Source: Seiridium cupressi (Eukaryota > Ascomycota > Sordariomycetes > Amphisphaeriales > Sporocadaceae). From it: 64,000 nt of DNA. Shown one piece after another: positions 23,499-35,755 of this stretch (the first letter of the stretch is position 1; the number at the start of each line of letters is the position of its first letter). The stretch covers positions 1 through 64,000 of the forward strand of contig JARVKI010000076.1 in NCBI GenBank assembly GCA_036674765.1, read 5' to 3'. The notes under the pieces were generated by a model. That model did not search any database. It was not told where the DNA came from and saw only the letters and a program-made list of their open reading frames with translations. The translations under genes and the position numbers were made by a program.

Positions 23499-25645
23499 CT
23501 TGTGTGGTTATGTGTACCCAACGTTTGGAGTGGAGGTATTGTGGTACGGAATCGTGTGATTTGTTCGTTGGAGTGGCGGGTTTTGCTTCGGGGGCGGATT
23601 GGTAATGCTTCGAGGACAGGAGAGGAACAACGGTCTGGTATCTATAGCAAAGACCCATACCGCCAGATGGGCAGAAAACAGAGCAACATCGGCCGCCCCA
23701 GTCTAATTCTTAATAATCCTACATCGTGCACAGAAGCGTCGGTGCCAGCCCGCATTTCGCCCTCTCCGGTGAGGTGTCATGGGTGAGGCGTCATGGATGC
23801 CCCTCATGCGAAACGTTGACGTTAGCGACGTTGGAAGGCTTCCAGAAGGGTACAAGCCGCGCTGTAGGCTCCATGATTCGTCAATGGGGCACGGAGACGG
23901 CAGAAAAGGGCAAGAGGGGCCTGTCGGTGGAGCAATAGCAGTGCCGGTTATGAGCTTTCTTTCCGCTGTCTGGTGCATCGTGTAGCTTAGCGCGTTGGAT
24001 TTTGGAGGGGCTACGAGAATCCCGCGGTGCGGTGCCGAGGTTCGACTGTGGAGGTTCACCTCATCAATCAGCAGTATTGCAGTGTTGCTTCGGCGACAGA
24101 GCCAGCACACACTCGGCCGCACCATCAGATCATTGGTAATATAGTATTTATAATGTAGCTGCTTTTATGTTGCCATATCGGCCTGACAGTCTGCCCCGCT
24201 GGTGTAATTCTTCCGACGGCCCCTGGCTGTCTGCAGCGGGCCGAAGACTGGGAGTGCCCTAAGCGAGCTTGGCGCTCCACCATATCGATTAGGTACTTCA
24301 CTCTCGTTCATGCCACCGAACAGGTGATTACAGACAGCCTTTGCTGTGGTAACTCGGTCATCCTGAACCTGACGCTATGGGGTCATCGCAGCGCCATGCA
24401 AGATAGAGGACAAACAATTTATATTTTGATCCGAATAGAAATGTAGTCAGACAACAGTTGTGCGACAGCATCAAAGTGCTAATTGCAGACAATCGTCAGT
24501 GCAGCTAACTCGATCCACTCTAGCACCAGGTTGATGTTGAGGCTCTGACATGGAAATGAACTCCCCAGTCTGACAAACAAAACCGACTGATCAATCAACG
24601 GGTCACGTTTAAACATACAACACCAGGTTCATCTCCAAATATCTCATTGCCAACTGCCTCCATCTGTGTTCATATTTGAGCTATTAGCTAAGCGGATGCA
24701 TCGAAGGTGCCGACCGCACTCGACCTTCCGAATACACAAACCTGCGCATTGCGAGATGTGTTCAGATGAACGCGGTCGAAGGAGAGCTGAGCACAGTCCA
24801 AATGATCCATCGTGGGCAATACCGTGTACCATGTCTGATTCGCCCTTGTCCCTCATCACCTTGCTGTCAAACCACGCGACCTCTATCCTTGGTAACCTGT
24901 GACCTCTAACCGTAAGGAGACCTTGTCTTTTCAATGACCCAGCTTGAAGGGCTGGAGTCGCCGCTTTTTTGTCACTACTCTGGGTGAGCTTGTGTCTTTC
25001 TGCGTGAAACAACGTCTCAGACTGAGGGCCTTTGGTTTTTGAGCTCAAATGAGTGAGCAAGTACTAAAGGGCTGTTTTTTGATAGACCAGCACAAACAAC
25101 CTTTCCACCATGGAATGTCGCAGATTTGGTAAAAAAAAAACCGGCCTGCCGCTAGTCGTAGAAGTAATGATGGCTGTGTGACCCTGGAGACTCCGCGTAT
25201 AAAGATCTGAAGCTGAAAGACAGAGATTTTGGTTGGAAGGCCGAAGGACGTCGAAACAAAACAAGGTGGGAGATGTTTGGCGATTTGAGATTGCTGATAA
25301 GGCCTATTCTTCCCGGGGCTACGTAACGGGATGCTGGCTTGCCTTTGGACAAGCGCTGTCCACCATGAGTAAGGGTATCGATCAAGCGCAGAAATTGGAA
25401 ATGAGAAGACATTGGTACACGTAGAGTCAACGTCTATGATCTCGGAGTTCAAGGTGTTCAGAGTCGACGACTCCCCAGCGTGGTGTAGGCTATTATGCAG
25501 TGCAGTGCAGGGCATGCAACCATGTCTTGAGGTCGGCAGTTTGCTTGGCTTACAGCAACGAGCAATTACTGCACCTGATAAGACTTACATGTGCCTAGTC
25601 ACGACGTCGACGTCTGAAGAAAAATGTACGCTTCTTCTCAGGCTG
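23499..25645. other. Intergenic, no gene recognised
   Basis: About 2.1 kb. The left part is the promoter of the reductase and the right part the terminator of the Myb gene. Minus-strand frames of 138 and 156 codons (24644-25060 and 25045-25515) have low-complexity, family-less translations and no splice partners, so I do not call them genes. Confidence 0.5.
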
Positions 25646-28600
25646 CTAGTCGGGAAGAACAGCGGGGATATCCTCCACATTGTCAGCGTCAGTATCGCTG
25701 CTGACAGCAATGTCGTCGTCGACCATCTGAGTAGAGAAAGGTTGCTTTGCCAGCTTGCTCTTAGAGGTCTTGCTTGCCCGAGGGAGCGGCCTGCCAGGAG
25801 ACGGACTGGCCTTCACACTCTCCTTAGGAACATATGAAGACTCAGAAGCGTTATGGAGGGATGTATCAGACATTGCGTCGGAAAACTGCTCGACTTTTGA
25901 AGCAGCTTTTTGGGACGATCGACGAGCCTTCAGTTTTCGCCGTATGTGTGGTGTCACTGAATTTCGTCTTGGCTGATCTACGTCATCGTCGGGATCACTC
26001 TGTAGAATATCCTCTTCGGCTCGAGGTGCCTCGTTCTCGTTGTCCGAATCCCCGTAGTCAGGTTCGTCTTGATCCTCATTGATGCTCGCTTGCTGATCGA
26101 CCTCGTCTTCATCACTCTTAATTGCAAGATGAGGCGTCTTGGGAAGGCGTGCGCCTTTAATGATCCTGCTGACTCTGCGTGCCGCTTCCTCGTACTCCTT
26201 GTCCAGATTTAGCTCGTCCTCCTCCAAGGTGACAATTTCTTTCGTCTGGCAATAGCTGTTTATGTGGTGCTGGGCAATCTCTGGCACAGACATGATTCTC
26301 CAGTCGGGCACAGAATGTCGCAATCGATACCAAGCGAGCATGAGTGCAGGGCGATTCCACTTCCCAAGGGACTTGGACCAGTCTCTCCGAAGTTTATGCC
26401 AACCAATACGTGAATCTGCCAGAGTGCCGGACCTCTTGAGGGCTTTGGCGATCATGTACAGGTCCCTCGTGGTCATTTCGTCGAAGTCATTCCGTGCACC
26501 TTGGATGATCTCGTCCATGGAGTGAGCAGGCGCTCCATCTATGTTGCCGCCTTGCATTTTCAAGCGTAGTTGCTTCCACTTGGTTTGGCACTGGAGGCGG
26601 CTACGAGTGCGTCCCATTCTTTCGCTGATAAGCTGCCAGTCCACAAGAGCATCGTCAGTTTTCCCGGACCAGCCAGGCGGCGGGGGCCCCCGGGCTTTCA
26701 TCTTATGTATGTAATCAATCGCCACAGTGACTTGCTCTTGGAGTTTTACTTCTTCATCATAGGACCAGAGGTCGCGCTTGCGGTTTTTGCCACAAACGAC
26801 ATAGTTACGAATGCGATCTCGAACATCATCAGAATGTCGATTGATGAGCTGACCAAGCAGTTTGTAGTTGCTGCCATGCGTTTCGAATAAATCCGCAAGC
26901 TCGTCGTGCTGCTCTTGTGTCCAAGTGCCTCGTGCTACAAAGTTGTGGTGCGTCTTGCGGACTTGATTGATCACTTTCTGTCGTTTGCGCTGAGGACAGG
27001 CGTAATGAACATAGTCCCAGAACTCCGAAATCTTGGCATCTTTTTGAGGATTTTGCTGAATCATGTCCTTGACTTGGGCATCAGTCAGTTCATGGTCCTT
27101 GCGCCATGTCTCGATGGCTTCTGCCAAGTTGCGGATTTCATTGCCCGTAAAAGGACCTTTGATTTCGTCTTGGGGCGTGGGGTTTTTGATTTTGGGGGCA
27201 TTCCGGGGCAGTCTGCTTATGGATGTAGGTGCAGGCGCAGGCGTAGTAGAGGAACGCTCGGGGGCGCCGCCCATCAATGATGTGATCTTAGGCTGCTTTG
27301 CATTACCTTTAGTCGCACTGGAGGGGCCGGCCACAGCAGGGGATGTAGTATGCTTAGCACGTCCCTCAGTCTTCCGTGAGGCAACGATGGCGACAGGGGA
27401 GGGAAGCTCTGCAAAAGCCTGGATATTATCCTGCGCTACACGATCAATGTACGATGTCTTGGCTTGTCGCTTTTTTGTAGTGCTGGATTTGGAACCATAC
27501 TGCCGAAGCGGTTTGGATTTTCCGTTAGTGCCGGGCTGATGCACGGGACTTTCTGGTATGACTTGGCCGTCGGCGGGACTGGGGGTGCCCTCCTGAACAT
27601 TCGAGGCTTCTTGCCCATGACTCTTCGTCATAGACGGATCAGCGCCTAGATCATCAGATCCAAAGTGAGGAAGACTCGCTTGGCTACTGTTATTAGCCCG
27701 ACCGCGGCCATCATCAGCTATAGATGCATCACGGATGCTGTCCGCGTTGTCTTCAGCACCATTGTCCTGTTCATCGACCGCATCGATGTCCATACTTTCA
27801 ACAGCGTCATCCTCTCCGTCTTCGTCCCGCTCGTGCTTAACAAGCTGTCGTTCACTAGACGACCTGGCAGAAGAGGATGTTTGACGTTGTAGACGAGTGA
27901 CACTTGGTGAATCTTGATGCACAAGCGGTGAGAGCTCTGCCAGTCTCGATCCCTTGCTCACAGCAGCAGGTCCACTTTTGGGAGGCGTGGAGTTCTTGGC
28001 GGAGTATCTTTGCGAATAGAACTCCCTGGCAAGATCAGCGATACGGCTTGTGGTGCCCTTTGCGACGGAGGCTGGTGACTGCTTCGTTGGTAGAGGCGAG
28101 CTGATCGTGCCTACGATTGCAGAACCGCGTGCGCTCTCACCACCGACGTCATCTGAGTCTCCCACAAGGTCTGGAGATGACCGCTGCTGTTCCTTGCGCC
28201 TTTTTCTCGACTTCTTGTCAGAATCTCTGGCTTTACGCTTGCGAGCTGAAGGCTGCTCAACTGGCTGCGAAGAAGGGATAGTGATGGCGGCGCCATTTTG
28301 TAAACGGTCTAGGGTGTTGCCATTAGTAGCTGGCGGACCCTCATCATCGGGAGTGGGGAGCTGGTTGGGGTCCTCCATGCGCGTATCATGGTGGACGTTT
28401 TCACCGGCCGCATACCCGTCATCATCTTGCGTGTTGAGCCTTGATGGGTTCCTGGATTGTTGGTGGCTGATGTCACCAGATTTGGCTGCACCATGATCTT
28501 CATCCCCAACTTCACTACTGTCCATCTGTGCCATGCGCGCCTGGGCCGGAGTTTCCGGTCCATCGTGAGCTCCAAAATTGGGATTTGCAGCGAGCAGTGA

Positions 28601-29290
28601 ACCACGTAGTCGTTCAGCCTCCTTGGCTGCCTTCTTTGCCCTTTTACGCTCCTTACGCTCTCTTTTCTCCTGCCTGCGAAGCTCCTCGGGGCTCATCTCG
28701 ATCGGCGCGCCCGTGGACATTTCATTGTCCAAGTCTCCATCTGCCGTGGGCAGAGCTTGGTCCATGATTGGACTGGACGATACGCCATCCAAGTCCATGG
28801 ATAACTTGGGGTCAAATGCGTGAAGCTCATCCGCAGATGATGACTTCATACCGATGTTTGCGATATTGTCGCCGGCTGCACCCTGCTCGTCTTCGTTGTC
28901 TTGTGTGAGAGAATGTCTCTTCCTGGATCTTCTCTTTTTCTTTGCTGGCTTCGGTGTGATAGCCTCCCCTTCAGATGGCTCTCGCTTCATGGTGGCAGGG
29001 TCGGGGGATTCACTGCTTCTCTCGTGGTTGAGTATCGACGTGCGACCGTTGTTCTTGTACGCGAGCTGGTTGCGGCTTGCTGATAAAGGAACTTGGCTGG
29101 AGAATGCAAAGTCTTGCGACGATGGGTTGTGCTTTCCGTAGGGTTGGGGGCTCCCATCATCCGAGTCCCACTCAGTTCTGATGGTTCGTCGCGATTGCTC
29201 AATCGGCGATTGTGATCTCGATTGTCCACCCTCAGTGACAGCTAGAACATCGAGGTCGCCTGCCTCCAATTGACTGGTTTGCTGGCCCAT
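25646..29290 (-). CDS. Reb1/TTF-I-like Myb DNA-binding protein (RNA polymerase I termination factor type)
   Basis: Large nuclear protein of 1214 residues in one uninterrupted exon. The middle carries Myb/SANT-type repeats: KGPFTGNEIRNLAEAI from about residue 710, GTWTQEQHDELADLFETHG near 790, DLWSYDEEVKLQEQ near 842 and DWQLISERMGRTRSRLQC near 885-905. This order matches Reb1/TTF-I proteins, which bind rDNA terminators and block replication forks, and also act at RNA polymerase II promoters. The N-terminal 600 residues are disordered, with basic clusters (KPAKKKRRSRKRH near 115, a KR-rich helix near 200-226, another near 350-370) that can serve as nuclear localisation signals. The C terminus is acidic. 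It is probably the only core housekeeping gene in the window. Family assignment is strong; the exact orthology to Reb1 is inferred. Confidence 0.88.
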   Translation of the reverse strand: MGQQTSQLEAGDLDVLAVTEGGQSRSQSPIEQSRRTIRTEWDSDDGSPQPYGKHNPSSQDFAFSSQVPLSASRNQLAYKNNGRTSILNHERSSESPDPATMKREPSEGEAITPKPAKKKRRSRKRHSLTQDNEDEQGAAGDNIANIGMKSSSADELHAFDPKLSMDLDGVSSSPIMDQALPTADGDLDNEMSTGAPIEMSPEELRRQEKRERKERKRAKKAAKEAERLRGSLLAANPNFGAHDGPETPAQARMAQMDSSEVGDEDHGAAKSGDISHQQSRNPSRLNTQDDDGYAAGENVHHDTRMEDPNQLPTPDDEGPPATNGNTLDRLQNGAAITIPSSQPVEQPSARKRKARDSDKKSRKRRKEQQRSSPDLVGDSDDVGGESARGSAIVGTISSPLPTKQSPASVAKGTTSRIADLAREFYSQRYSAKNSTPPKSGPAAVSKGSRLAELSPLVHQDSPSVTRLQRQTSSSARSSSERQLVKHERDEDGEDDAVESMDIDAVDEQDNGAEDNADSIRDASIADDGRGRANNSSQASLPHFGSDDLGADPSMTKSHGQEASNVQEGTPSPADGQVIPESPVHQPGTNGKSKPLRQYGSKSSTTKKRQAKTSYIDRVAQDNIQAFAELPSPVAIVASRKTEGRAKHTTSPAVAGPSSATKGNAKQPKITSLMGGAPERSSTTPAPAPTSISRLPRNAPKIKNPTPQDEIKGPFTGNEIRNLAEAIETWRKDHELTDAQVKDMIQQNPQKDAKISEFWDYVHYACPQRKRQKVINQVRKTHHNFVARGTWTQEQHDELADLFETHGSNYKLLGQLINRHSDDVRDRIRNYVVCGKNRKRDLWSYDEEVKLQEQVTVAIDYIHKMKARGPPPPGWSGKTDDALVDWQLISERMGRTRSRLQCQTKWKQLRLKMQGGNIDGAPAHSMDEIIQGARNDFDEMTTRDLYMIAKALKRSGTLADSRIGWHKLRRDWSKSLGKWNRPALMLAWYRLRHSVPDWRIMSVPEIAQHHINSYCQTKEIVTLEEDELNLDKEYEEAARRVSRIIKGARLPKTPHLAIKSDEDEVDQQASINEDQDEPDYGDSDNENEAPRAEEDILQSDPDDDVDQPRRNSVTPHIRRKLKARRSSQKAASKVEQFSDAMSDTSLHNASESSYVPKESVKASPSPGRPLPRASKTSKSKLAKQPFSTQMVDDDIAVSSDTDADNVEDIPAVLPD

Positions 29291-31014
29291 GCTAGCGCAT
29301 TGTCCGACTGGGCTATCAGGTCAAAGGCCGGGTAAATTGATGCTGACTTAGGAATGCAAGGACTGCGATGCACTAGATCCACAGGGCCGTCGGCAACAAT
29401 CGAGGTAGCGCGATATGACCTGAGTTGAGGTTGGTCGTCGAGCTTGTTGGTGAGACATACAAGAGGGACCGTTCCAGTGGCTCGGAGCTCTTGGCTCCAG
29501 CGCAGACAGTCGCAGAAGTGGCAGGAGTGGCTGCAAGAACCCACCCTTCCAGGGTAGCTTGACACGAGAAAGAAAAAGAAAAAATTGCAACGCGTTCGGC
29601 GTTGCTGCAGCACAAAAAGATTTAAGGTTTGGCGTACCCACTGATGCTCTTGCTGCCAAGCGCTAAGTGCGGCGCTTTTTCGCGGGGTCGTCAAGCCATT
29701 GATTGACCAGCCAGACGACCGAGCCTTATCGACTGGCAATCTACTAACGGTATTCAGTGCGGCGATTGTGCTTGATGCGGACGAGAGGCGTCTCGGATAT
29801 GCCGGTCTTGGGGAAAAAGAAACTTCGAGTTCAATGAGAACACCTCTTGAGCAGTGGGAGTAGGGCTGAGTCGGTGTGTTGTAGCAGGTGGTAGTTCAAG
29901 GTGAATTGAGTCCGAGATACCCCGTTGAATTCACTTGTTTGATAGGATAAATAGGGAGGCCATGCAGCGCAGTCCGTGTTGAGATGTGGGTTTACTTTAC
30001 GGGTGTTGTAAGAGGTCCAATAACAGTTTTATCGGTCTTTGTTTAGGGTGGAGGTATGCAATCACTCCTGACAGCCATGATATCAGCTTCGTCGTTCTGG
30101 AGATACGCGTGAATACAATGTAGGCGCGGGCCGCCGCCGGCCCCGGGGCCTTGAGGCAGGACCTGTGTGTGATCTCATGGATTTGTCTGGAAGTGGTTTG
30201 ACGCCGCCTTTGTCAGTCGTCAGGAGAGGTGCGGGATGTCTTGTTCAACTGTGAGATTTAGAACAGAGACAATCAAATACAAGTCTCTCCAAAATTTGGA
30301 CATGACTAAGCCAAAGCAAGCATAAAGCATTGCTTCTCTTCAGGGATGGTTCACGGGTAGCCATTTCCAGTCATGGTAATTGCTCAGGTGAAGTCGAGCC
30401 TAGCCGTCGCTATAGATAATACAAATCATCCTGTCAACCAAAAACTGTGCGGCAAATCACCCCCTAACTTTGACCCTCTTTCCACTTTTCACGTTTATAT
30501 ATGATGGCGTTATGACTAGTGATTAATGGGCCAGAGCAAGTCCACGAGAACTAAAAGTTGGTCATGGTGATCAGGAAATATAGTCTCTAACCTATGGACC
30601 TCAAGGGTCAAGTCTGACTGAGCATACTCACGATGTTACCACCTACAGTGAGATCAGCTATCGGAAAAATTGTCTGGACTTGGTGGGTTGTGAGAATTGG
30701 TGTTGGCCGGGTAGCTGGCCAGTGTTGATGGGCCAGTTGTTAGTGAATATCTGAGGCATTAGACTTGGTGAGTGTAAAGTATTGCTCGCAGTCTTTGGGA
30801 GGGACAAGTAATATCCAAGCCCTTGAACGCTTTTCTCGGTCAATATTCCAGGGCGGTCATCGTGCTGGGCATTGGATAACGGAAATAATGACCCAACAGC
30901 AACTTGCACAGCGAATGATTACTCAGGGATCAACATGCAGCTCAGGAAGGTATATTTCCCAGCGTTTTCAGGCGGAAATTGTTCGATACCTTCCTCTATT
31001 GGTTACATGCGTCT
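29291..31014. other. Intergenic with promoter of the Myb gene
   Basis: About 1.7 kb. It holds the Reb1-like promoter and, at the right end, the terminator of the flavin monooxygenase gene. A GC-only self-complementary patch occurs at 30127-30150. No gene recognised. Confidence 0.5.
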
Positions 31015-32550
31015 TCAGGCGCTTGCCGGCCCAACAACCAGTCTCAAACCAGGCGGTATCGCTGGTGTGAATTTTTCTTCGCCTGAATCACCCTCTCTCT
31101 TCTTCGTCATTTCAGCCATGAAGAAATTATATCGTTCCAGCCATCTCTCATCAACACCACGCATGGGCTCGAAGCCCAGCCTCTTCGCCTCTGCATTGAT
31201 CCACTCTAGAATGCCATTCATATAGGGGACCTCCTTTCGCATGAGGCTGTGGAAAGTCTTGCTGCCCTCCACCAGTCCGGCCTTGCGCTCGTCATATTCT
31301 GCCCGCAGCACCTCTTGCTTCGGTAGTGCTGCTTTGCCAGCTAGGAAGCGAGATACCACCTCTGCCTGGAAATCGAATAGGGAGAACGTCGACGTATAAT
31401 ACGGCACGCCAACGAAGACTAGCGTTGGATCGGGTATGTAGAAGATGTCCTTATGAAGGTTGTGAGTTGTCAGGCCATCTTTGCTGACGATGATCTTATC
31501 ATCGGCTTCCTCCGTCGAGACTGTTGGATCTTGGAGCGGTCCCAAGAAGGGGTACGACGTGATGTACCCCGTACCGAGCACAACTGCATCGATATCTGTC
31601 AAAACCCTTCCATCTTTCAAAAACACCTCCCCAGAGGCTTGGCCATCACGTAGCACAAACTTCTCTATACCACCAACTCTGTCCACGTCCTCGGGTAACA
31701 AACTCGCGGGAATGTCAAACTGTCCGTCTCTAGCACTTTGATATACTTTCTTCGCGACAGTGTTACTCTCACGTACCACGTCCAGAGAGGAAACGCCTGC
31801 CCCAATCACGAAAACTGTCTTATCTCTAAATTTTTCAGGAGACCGGTAGCGTTTGGAATGCGAAATGTTTTCCGGGTAACGCTCCTTCCACTCTTTCAGT
31901 CCGGGTATATCCGGTATCTTGGGCTCATGATAATGTCCACTTGCTACGATGACTGCGTCAAATTCCCATTTTCTTCCCAGAAATTCGAAGTCAGGCCCGG
32001 TCTTGCGGAGTGTTCTAGTATTGACGATCCATCTGCCTAATCCCGAGTCCTTCGAGATATTATCAACATTTGTGTCGAAAACAATGTGATCTTGAACTCC
32101 TGTATGTAAAGCAAGGCCTCGAAGATACTGATCAATAAGATCTTGGCTGACAATTTCAGGTGTACCTTCCGGCCAGTTCATCAAGGTGCTTCTCATGAGC
32201 GTCGTTGGCACGTTATTTCGTAACCCCTGATAGCACGGCCCAGGAGGTGCGTGTTCTATGGATGCCTCTTCGAAGGTTTTGAGTTTGGATGACTGAACAC
32301 CATGAGGCCAATTCCCCAGATTCTCCGGATTTGGTGCCGGTGCCTGAGAATTTGGGTAGGCCGGTTCGTTAGCAACTCTATCATCATAGTGCCAAACGCC
32401 GCCTGTTTGACTGGATCTTTCGAACACGGTCACCTGCAGACCCTGGCGAAGGAGATGTGCTGCGGAGGTGATACCACTGATACCAGCACCAATTACGGCA
32501 ACTTTATCAATCCCCGCCAGCGGCTGAGTTGTCTGGTCAGTCGAGCCCAT
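31015..32550 (-). CDS. Flavin-containing monooxygenase
   Basis: FAD- and NADPH-dependent monooxygenase of the FMO class, oxidising S or N atoms of small molecules in the cytosol. A single exon of 511 residues. The FAD motif GAGISG lies near residue 21 (KVAVIGAGISGITSAAHLL), with ERSSQTGGVWHYDD after it; the FMO fingerprint region ISHSKRYRSPEKF lies mid-protein, followed directly by the NADPH motif GAGVSS. A third FMO-like segment, VVLGTGYITSYPFL, is in the C-terminal half. It lies next to a Dal5-type transporter in the same orientation and a TauD-type dioxygenase, which suggests sulfur-compound oxidation, but this is inference from context. It is not a Baeyer-Villiger enzyme by its fingerprint. 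Confidence 0.9.
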   Translation of the reverse strand: MGSTDQTTQPLAGIDKVAVIGAGISGITSAAHLLRQGLQVTVFERSSQTGGVWHYDDRVANEPAYPNSQAPAPNPENLGNWPHGVQSSKLKTFEEASIEHAPPGPCYQGLRNNVPTTLMRSTLMNWPEGTPEIVSQDLIDQYLRGLALHTGVQDHIVFDTNVDNISKDSGLGRWIVNTRTLRKTGPDFEFLGRKWEFDAVIVASGHYHEPKIPDIPGLKEWKERYPENISHSKRYRSPEKFRDKTVFVIGAGVSSLDVVRESNTVAKKVYQSARDGQFDIPASLLPEDVDRVGGIEKFVLRDGQASGEVFLKDGRVLTDIDAVVLGTGYITSYPFLGPLQDPTVSTEEADDKIIVSKDGLTTHNLHKDIFYIPDPTLVFVGVPYYTSTFSLFDFQAEVVSRFLAGKAALPKQEVLRAEYDERKAGLVEGSKTFHSLMRKEVPYMNGILEWINAEAKRLGFEPMRGVDERWLERYNFFMAEMTKKREGDSGEEKFTPAIPPGLRLVVGPASA

Positions 32551-33124
32551 TGTAGTAACAGGTAAACACGTTTTGCAAGACGTCTAATGCCAACGCGCAA
32601 GAACAAGTGAACCAGCAAGCAAGCAACCCAGTGCAGTGGAGTATTTATCTTATTAGAGCGTAATCCTTACAAATAAAAGTAGACTAATGCTAACTCCGAT
32701 ATGCACCATCGGTTCATTCGGGAGGCGCGGGCATTGAGTGGGAGCTTGCAGGATGATCCCATCGTTGGCTATGATTACGTGCTAGGTGCATATTGCTGAA
32801 ACGAACCAAACCAACATGCTTGTGACTTTTCCACCCATGGAGAGTGGCTGGCGCCGGAGACAGGTCATCGGAAGATGTGCATAAACGCAATAATGCTAAA
32901 CGCTGACGATTGTTCTTTGGCTTCAGAGCTTTAAGGTACATCGGCTATCTAAGTGTGCACTTGTTGTCATTTGATATGATTTTTATCTCTTTGGCTACGC
33001 CTTTACCATTCAAAAGATAACTTGTCTATTTTGCCATGAGTCATTGTGATCAAGCACTTGACAGACACTGTGATTTTGAACGGAGAAAGCCAAGTGCACT
33101 CCCAATAATGTTCTCAAACCGAGG
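32551..33124. other. Intergenic
   Basis: About 570 bp between two minus-strand genes: promoter of the monooxygenase and terminator of the transporter. No gene seen. Confidence 0.5.
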
Positions 33125-34856
33125 TCATCCTTCTGTCTCCTGAGCTTTGAGTTTCTTTGCATTTTCCTTTCCTTGTAGAAATCGGATGATCAAAGAAATA
33201 GCAACGAGGCCCGCCGCAATAAAAACCATTGTAGTGAAGCCTTTGCGGTATTGAGGCGCCTCGACCTGCTGCCAGATCAGTAGCGGCAGCCAAGCCTGGA
33301 CGACATACGCCATTTCATTCATGGTCGCAACGACCAAGGCTCGTTCCTCGTTATCATCACTGCATATCTCATGCGCCCAGGCCATGGCAATTCCCGAGAT
33401 ACCGCCACCGATGCCGCCTAATATGTAGCAGGCCCACCGCCACCCATTCGGTATGTTCCAAGCTGCCATGCTCGAGTTGATGATAATGCTTGCCACACCC
33501 GAGAACACAATAGGCGGCCATCTAGCTCCGCGAAAGACTGTGTCAGATGTCCATGCATAGATCAAAGTGAAGATGATCTGAACCGCAGGTGTGAGCGTTG
33601 GATATGAGTTGATTGCAGCGACGGAGTACCCCTCGCTCTTCAGCCAGAGCGCAAACGCCGGCTGGCTACCATAGTTGGACCCGTTGTTAAAGAGAACATA
33701 CAGTATCGTCAGGCAATAAATATGCCAGCTGCTAAATATCTTCTTGAACTTGCTCTTCGTGTACGTACCCCGGGCGGCTCTGCCTTCGAGCTGCATGCGC
33801 TTCTTCGCAAGCTCGATCTCGGACGGGTTGAGCCACCACGCACGCGTGATCTCCGGAACATCAGGGAGGAAAAAGAATCCCGCAATGGCAACCGGCAGGC
33901 TGATCACCGTATTCACGATGAAGAGCCATTGCCAGCCTCGGAATCCATTCACGCCATTCAGTCTGTACGTCGCGGTCATCAGGAAACCAGAAAACATGGT
34001 GCCAATCGAACTAGACATGTGGAATATGCAGGAGCGCTTCGCCAGTTCATCCTTACGATACCAGGAGCCGATGACATACTGCATTCCAGGATAGAAAGCG
34101 GACTCCGCGAGCCCGATGAAGAAGCGCAAGACATAAATCTGCGTCGCCGACGTACATTTGCACAGGAGTATGGTCAGAACTGACCATAGCACCTCACAAG
34201 CCGGAATCCAGATGGAGGGCCGGACTCGGGTCAGGAGCATATTGCTGCTCGTTGTAAGTATCTCGACTGTCCATTCTACGTGGATAAGTTCTTACCTAGG
34301 TATTTCTCCGAGAACATATCCCACAGTCCAGCACGTTACCATGTAGTTCAGCTGATTACCATACAGCCCGAGGTCTTCTTTCATGCCCGACACGAAAGCC
34401 GAGTTGACATTGACTTGATCAAGGTACTTAATGAAGTCTAAACACGACAGGTGTTAGCCTCTACACTGGAATGATAGTATCCAACTGGCTAAGGAGGAAC
34501 GTACACCCCAAGCACGCAAAAGTTAGGATGACTGCATCAAGCTTGAATAGGAACTTTCGTTCCTCAGGCGACTTGTCGAATGTATCCCAGACGTACGAAC
34601 GCCAAGTCTTCTTGGGATCACTGGACACCGGTAGAGCACTCTGGATGCTGGAGTCGCTCGCATTGTCGCCTAGATCTGGACTCGTAATTACGGTAGTCGG
34701 CTTTTCGTCCGAGGCGACGACGCCGGAGCCGATTTGTGGTGTCATGTCGCGTAAGGGCCTAGTTCCCAACAGTTCACTACCAGCGTTGAACAGGATAGAG
34801 ATCTCGCAAAACGTCCCTGGTGTTGCATCATTTGTATCGAGTAGGGAGCTGTCCAC
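33125..34856 (-). CDS. MFS transporter of the Dal5 (anion:cation symporter) family, Soa1-like
   Basis: Predicted plasma-membrane proton symporter for organic anions. Three exons in coding order: 34856-34505, 34437-34296, 34244-33125; 537 residues. A polar N-terminal tail of about 100 residues is followed by the family start (KLDAVILTFACLGYFIKYLDQVN), then NYMVTCWTVGYVLGEIPSN, RFFIGLAESAFYPG, and SEGYSVAAINSYPT and ICSDDNEERA in the second half, giving about twelve helices. The Dal5 family covers allantoate, nicotinate, pantothenate, biotin-precursor and, for yeast Soa1, sulfonate and thiosulfate carriers. Its divergent neighbour is a TauD/Jlp1-like dioxygenase, which favours a sulfonate or related substrate. 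Substrate is inferred only. Confidence 0.9.
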
Positions 34857-35755
34857 TTATGGAGCTCTAGATCCGTCACAGAGGCGCACAGCAGCCGCTC
34901 TGGCCCATCACATCTGCCGTGGCGCGATTTGCAAAGCCGTCCCGATATTGGTTATAGCCCGAGGTATCGCTCCTCACCGGACTGCAAGCTGGATATGCAG
35001 TTTTGGATCTGGGGCATCTTTAGGCCTATCCCTTCCGCTAGACCCGACCGGCGGGCTTACCCCCATCGGGGTTCATGCGGCGTGGATGCTCATGCATCAA
35101 TACAATCACGCGATGATCAGGCGCGGGATGTGCTGCCTGGAGTATACACAATATGTCGTGATGCATATTACAAGCGGGGGAAGCTTTGGGTTGGGTTAAA
35201 AGATGAGAGAACTGGAGATTGTTGGTGGATCACCTCAACCTCGAGCTATATCACGCCATCCGCGCTTCCCTATCGGTGACCACTAGTATACCGGCAATAC
35301 ACGTCCCCAACCAGTGCAGCGACTGGTTCTCTGGCGCCATCGCCCTAGTGTATTGCAAATCATGGGTATCATCCAATCCACATTCTCAATTACACATCTG
35401 AGGGTGGCCGCTCTGCATAGTGTTGCATCATCGCCTATGGAGAAGCGTTGGAAACGAACCTGACATCCCGGTTGGTTGAATTGTCCCGCATTAGATTGCA
35501 ACGGTTCCAATAGAATGGAGACGACGTCGGATGAGACGAATAGTAAGTCAAGATATATTATTAGGGTATCGAGCATTACAAATGGGCCATACGATTCCCC
35601 CGCCTGGAGGAGGGCATCAGATGACGCGACTCCGTAGTATAAGTTGGTGAGATATGTTGTTTTGATGCTGTTACAATACTCGAACTACAGAAGTTTTATC
35701 GCAATAGCTGTACCCCATAAATCCCAATAATAATAATAATAAACCTTCAGCAGCC
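34857..35755. promoter_or_regulatory. Shared divergent promoter of the transporter and dioxygenase genes
   Basis: About 900 bp between two divergent starts, so both promoters must lie here and co-regulation is plausible. I saw no perfect CACGTG (sulfur-regulator type) site by eye. The right end carries an AATAAT run just before the ATG at 35756. Confidence 0.5.

Noticed and set aside
24644..25515. Two overlapping minus-strand frames of 138 and 156 codons
   Set aside because: No recognisable domain, no signal peptide, no plausible splice partners; they lie in the 3' flank of the Myb gene.
30127..30150. GC-only self-complementary patch
   Set aside because: Short, imperfect and without a gene-related position that would give it meaning.
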